DNA of 64,000 bases from Pseudomonas sp. A-RE-19 (GTDB lineage Bacteria > Pseudomonadota > Gammaproteobacteria > Pseudomonadales > Pseudomonadaceae): assembly GCF_019956555.1 (NCBI RefSeq), contig NZ_JAHBDQ010000021.1:1-64000 (forward strand). Direction: 5' to 3'. Shown piece by piece: positions 63,496 to 64,000 of this stretch. The stretch's first letter is position 1; every line of letters starts with the position of its first letter. Both the position numbers and the translations under genes were made by a program. The notes below the pieces were generated by a model, which saw only the letters and a program-made list of their open reading frames with translations, did not search any database and had not been told where the DNA came from.

Positions 63496-64000
63496 TCAGG
63501 CCCAAACACTCAACGATGGAATGGCCTGCACTGGTCGCAGCCGCTCAAGCATTTCACCCGTCAACACGACCTCATACGTATCCGCCGGCCTACCCCATTG
63601 CTCCACAATGACCATGCCGTCAACCAGTACCGCGCCCAAGTCGGTAATCGTATCGGCCAATGCCTCTACGATTTGTTGGGTCCGCAACCACACACGATCA
63701 GTAATCTCTTTAAGCTCGGCAGTTATGCGCTCGGACGACGCTGGATCCGTATCGGGGTAGGAGATATTTCGCAACAAGTGCCGTAACTCCCTTACTTTTG
63801 CGTAATCCTGTTCCGCCCCAAGCTCTCCATTCAGGATGGCTGACGCTTTCGATTTATCGACGAGTTTCCTGGCTGAATGCTTTGCAGGTAATGTCTGACT
63901 CATAGCGCCAGCAAAGAGGACGATCAGCCGAGCTTCCAAATGTTCCTTCATTTCTTCTATCGAGGAAATTGACCGCATCAAGATAATGGAAGCCCCGGCC
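63496..64000 (-). CDS. 3' part of an unknown gene, cut by the window edge
   Basis: The frame stays open to position 64000, so the start is outside; an internal ATG at 63978 is possible. The visible 167 residues include LEARLIVLFAGAMSQTLPAK, loosely like the first helix of an FtsH-type M41 peptidase domain, and end in EMLERLRPVQAIPSLSVWA. The resemblance is too weak for a firm call. It converges with the LuxR-type gene. Confidence 0.6.
   Translation of the reverse strand, partial: AGASIILMRSISSIEEMKEHLEARLIVLFAGAMSQTLPAKHSARKLVDKSKASAILNGELGAEQDYAKVRELRHLLRNISYPDTDPASSERITAELKEITDRVWLRTQQIVEALADTITDLGAVLVDGMVIVEQWGRPADTYEVVLTGEMLERLRPVQAIPSLSVWA

Noticed and set aside
60642..64000. Complete genomic island with attachment repeat
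   Set aside because: No integrase and no copy of the tRNA 3' end is visible inside the window.

Overview
The window is chromosomal core DNA of a Pseudomonas, most likely the P. fluorescens group. The grounds are gene content, a gene order that follows the P. aeruginosa PA0575-PA0668 block as I recall it (rmcA, rpoD, dnaG, rpsU, tsaD ... vfr, osmC, speD, coq7 ... argC, erpA, anmK, mepM, tyrS, rrn), a Vfr-type CRP, and three families of short Pseudomonas REP/REPIN palindromes. Names rest on motifs, length and synteny read by eye; no database search was run.

Layout. 1-1571: two tandem rRNA-type promoters fire leftwards out of the window, behind tyrS. 1782-4868: mepM and anmK (cell wall) converge on erpA. 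4887-13087: argC; a rightward run hemJ, nitronate monooxygenase-like, DUF805, SDR, HIT, coq7; speD and osmC leftwards; vfr. 13098-21891: tryptophan genes, split as trpGDC and rpe-gph-trpE, with the autotransporter esterase estA between them. A 28-codon peptide ending in Trp-Arg-Trp-Arg-Ala precedes trpG, and the same tail ends Gph just before trpE, so both halves appear to carry Trp-codon leaders. 21983-31263: a leftward block with the two-component pair agtS/agtR, the ABC importer agtABCD (4-aminobutyrate/5-aminovalerate type by synteny) and an iron alcohol dehydrogenase, with REPINs in three of its gaps.

31338-42711: a DUF3530 protein; amgK-murU-djlA leftwards; then lptD-surA-pdxA-rsmA-apaG-apaH-glpE rightwards. 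Together with anmK and mepM this puts much of peptidoglycan turnover and LPS export in one window. 43009-49249: the stress trio yeaG-yeaH-spoVR behind a sigma-S-like promoter and a hairpin-rich leader, then cca. 49338-56679: folB-folK, plsY, tsaD, and the macromolecular synthesis genes rpsU-dnaG-rpoD. 56803-60641: the c-di-GMP protein rmcA, whose stop codon lies inside the -10 box of a tRNA-Ile2(CAT) gene.

60768-64000 is visibly more AT-rich and looks accessory: two small unknown proteins, an orphan polyamine-type binding protein divergent from a LuxR-type regulator with direct repeats between them, and the 3' part of an unknown gene cut by the window edge. No CRISPR array, insertion sequence, integrase or prophage was seen.
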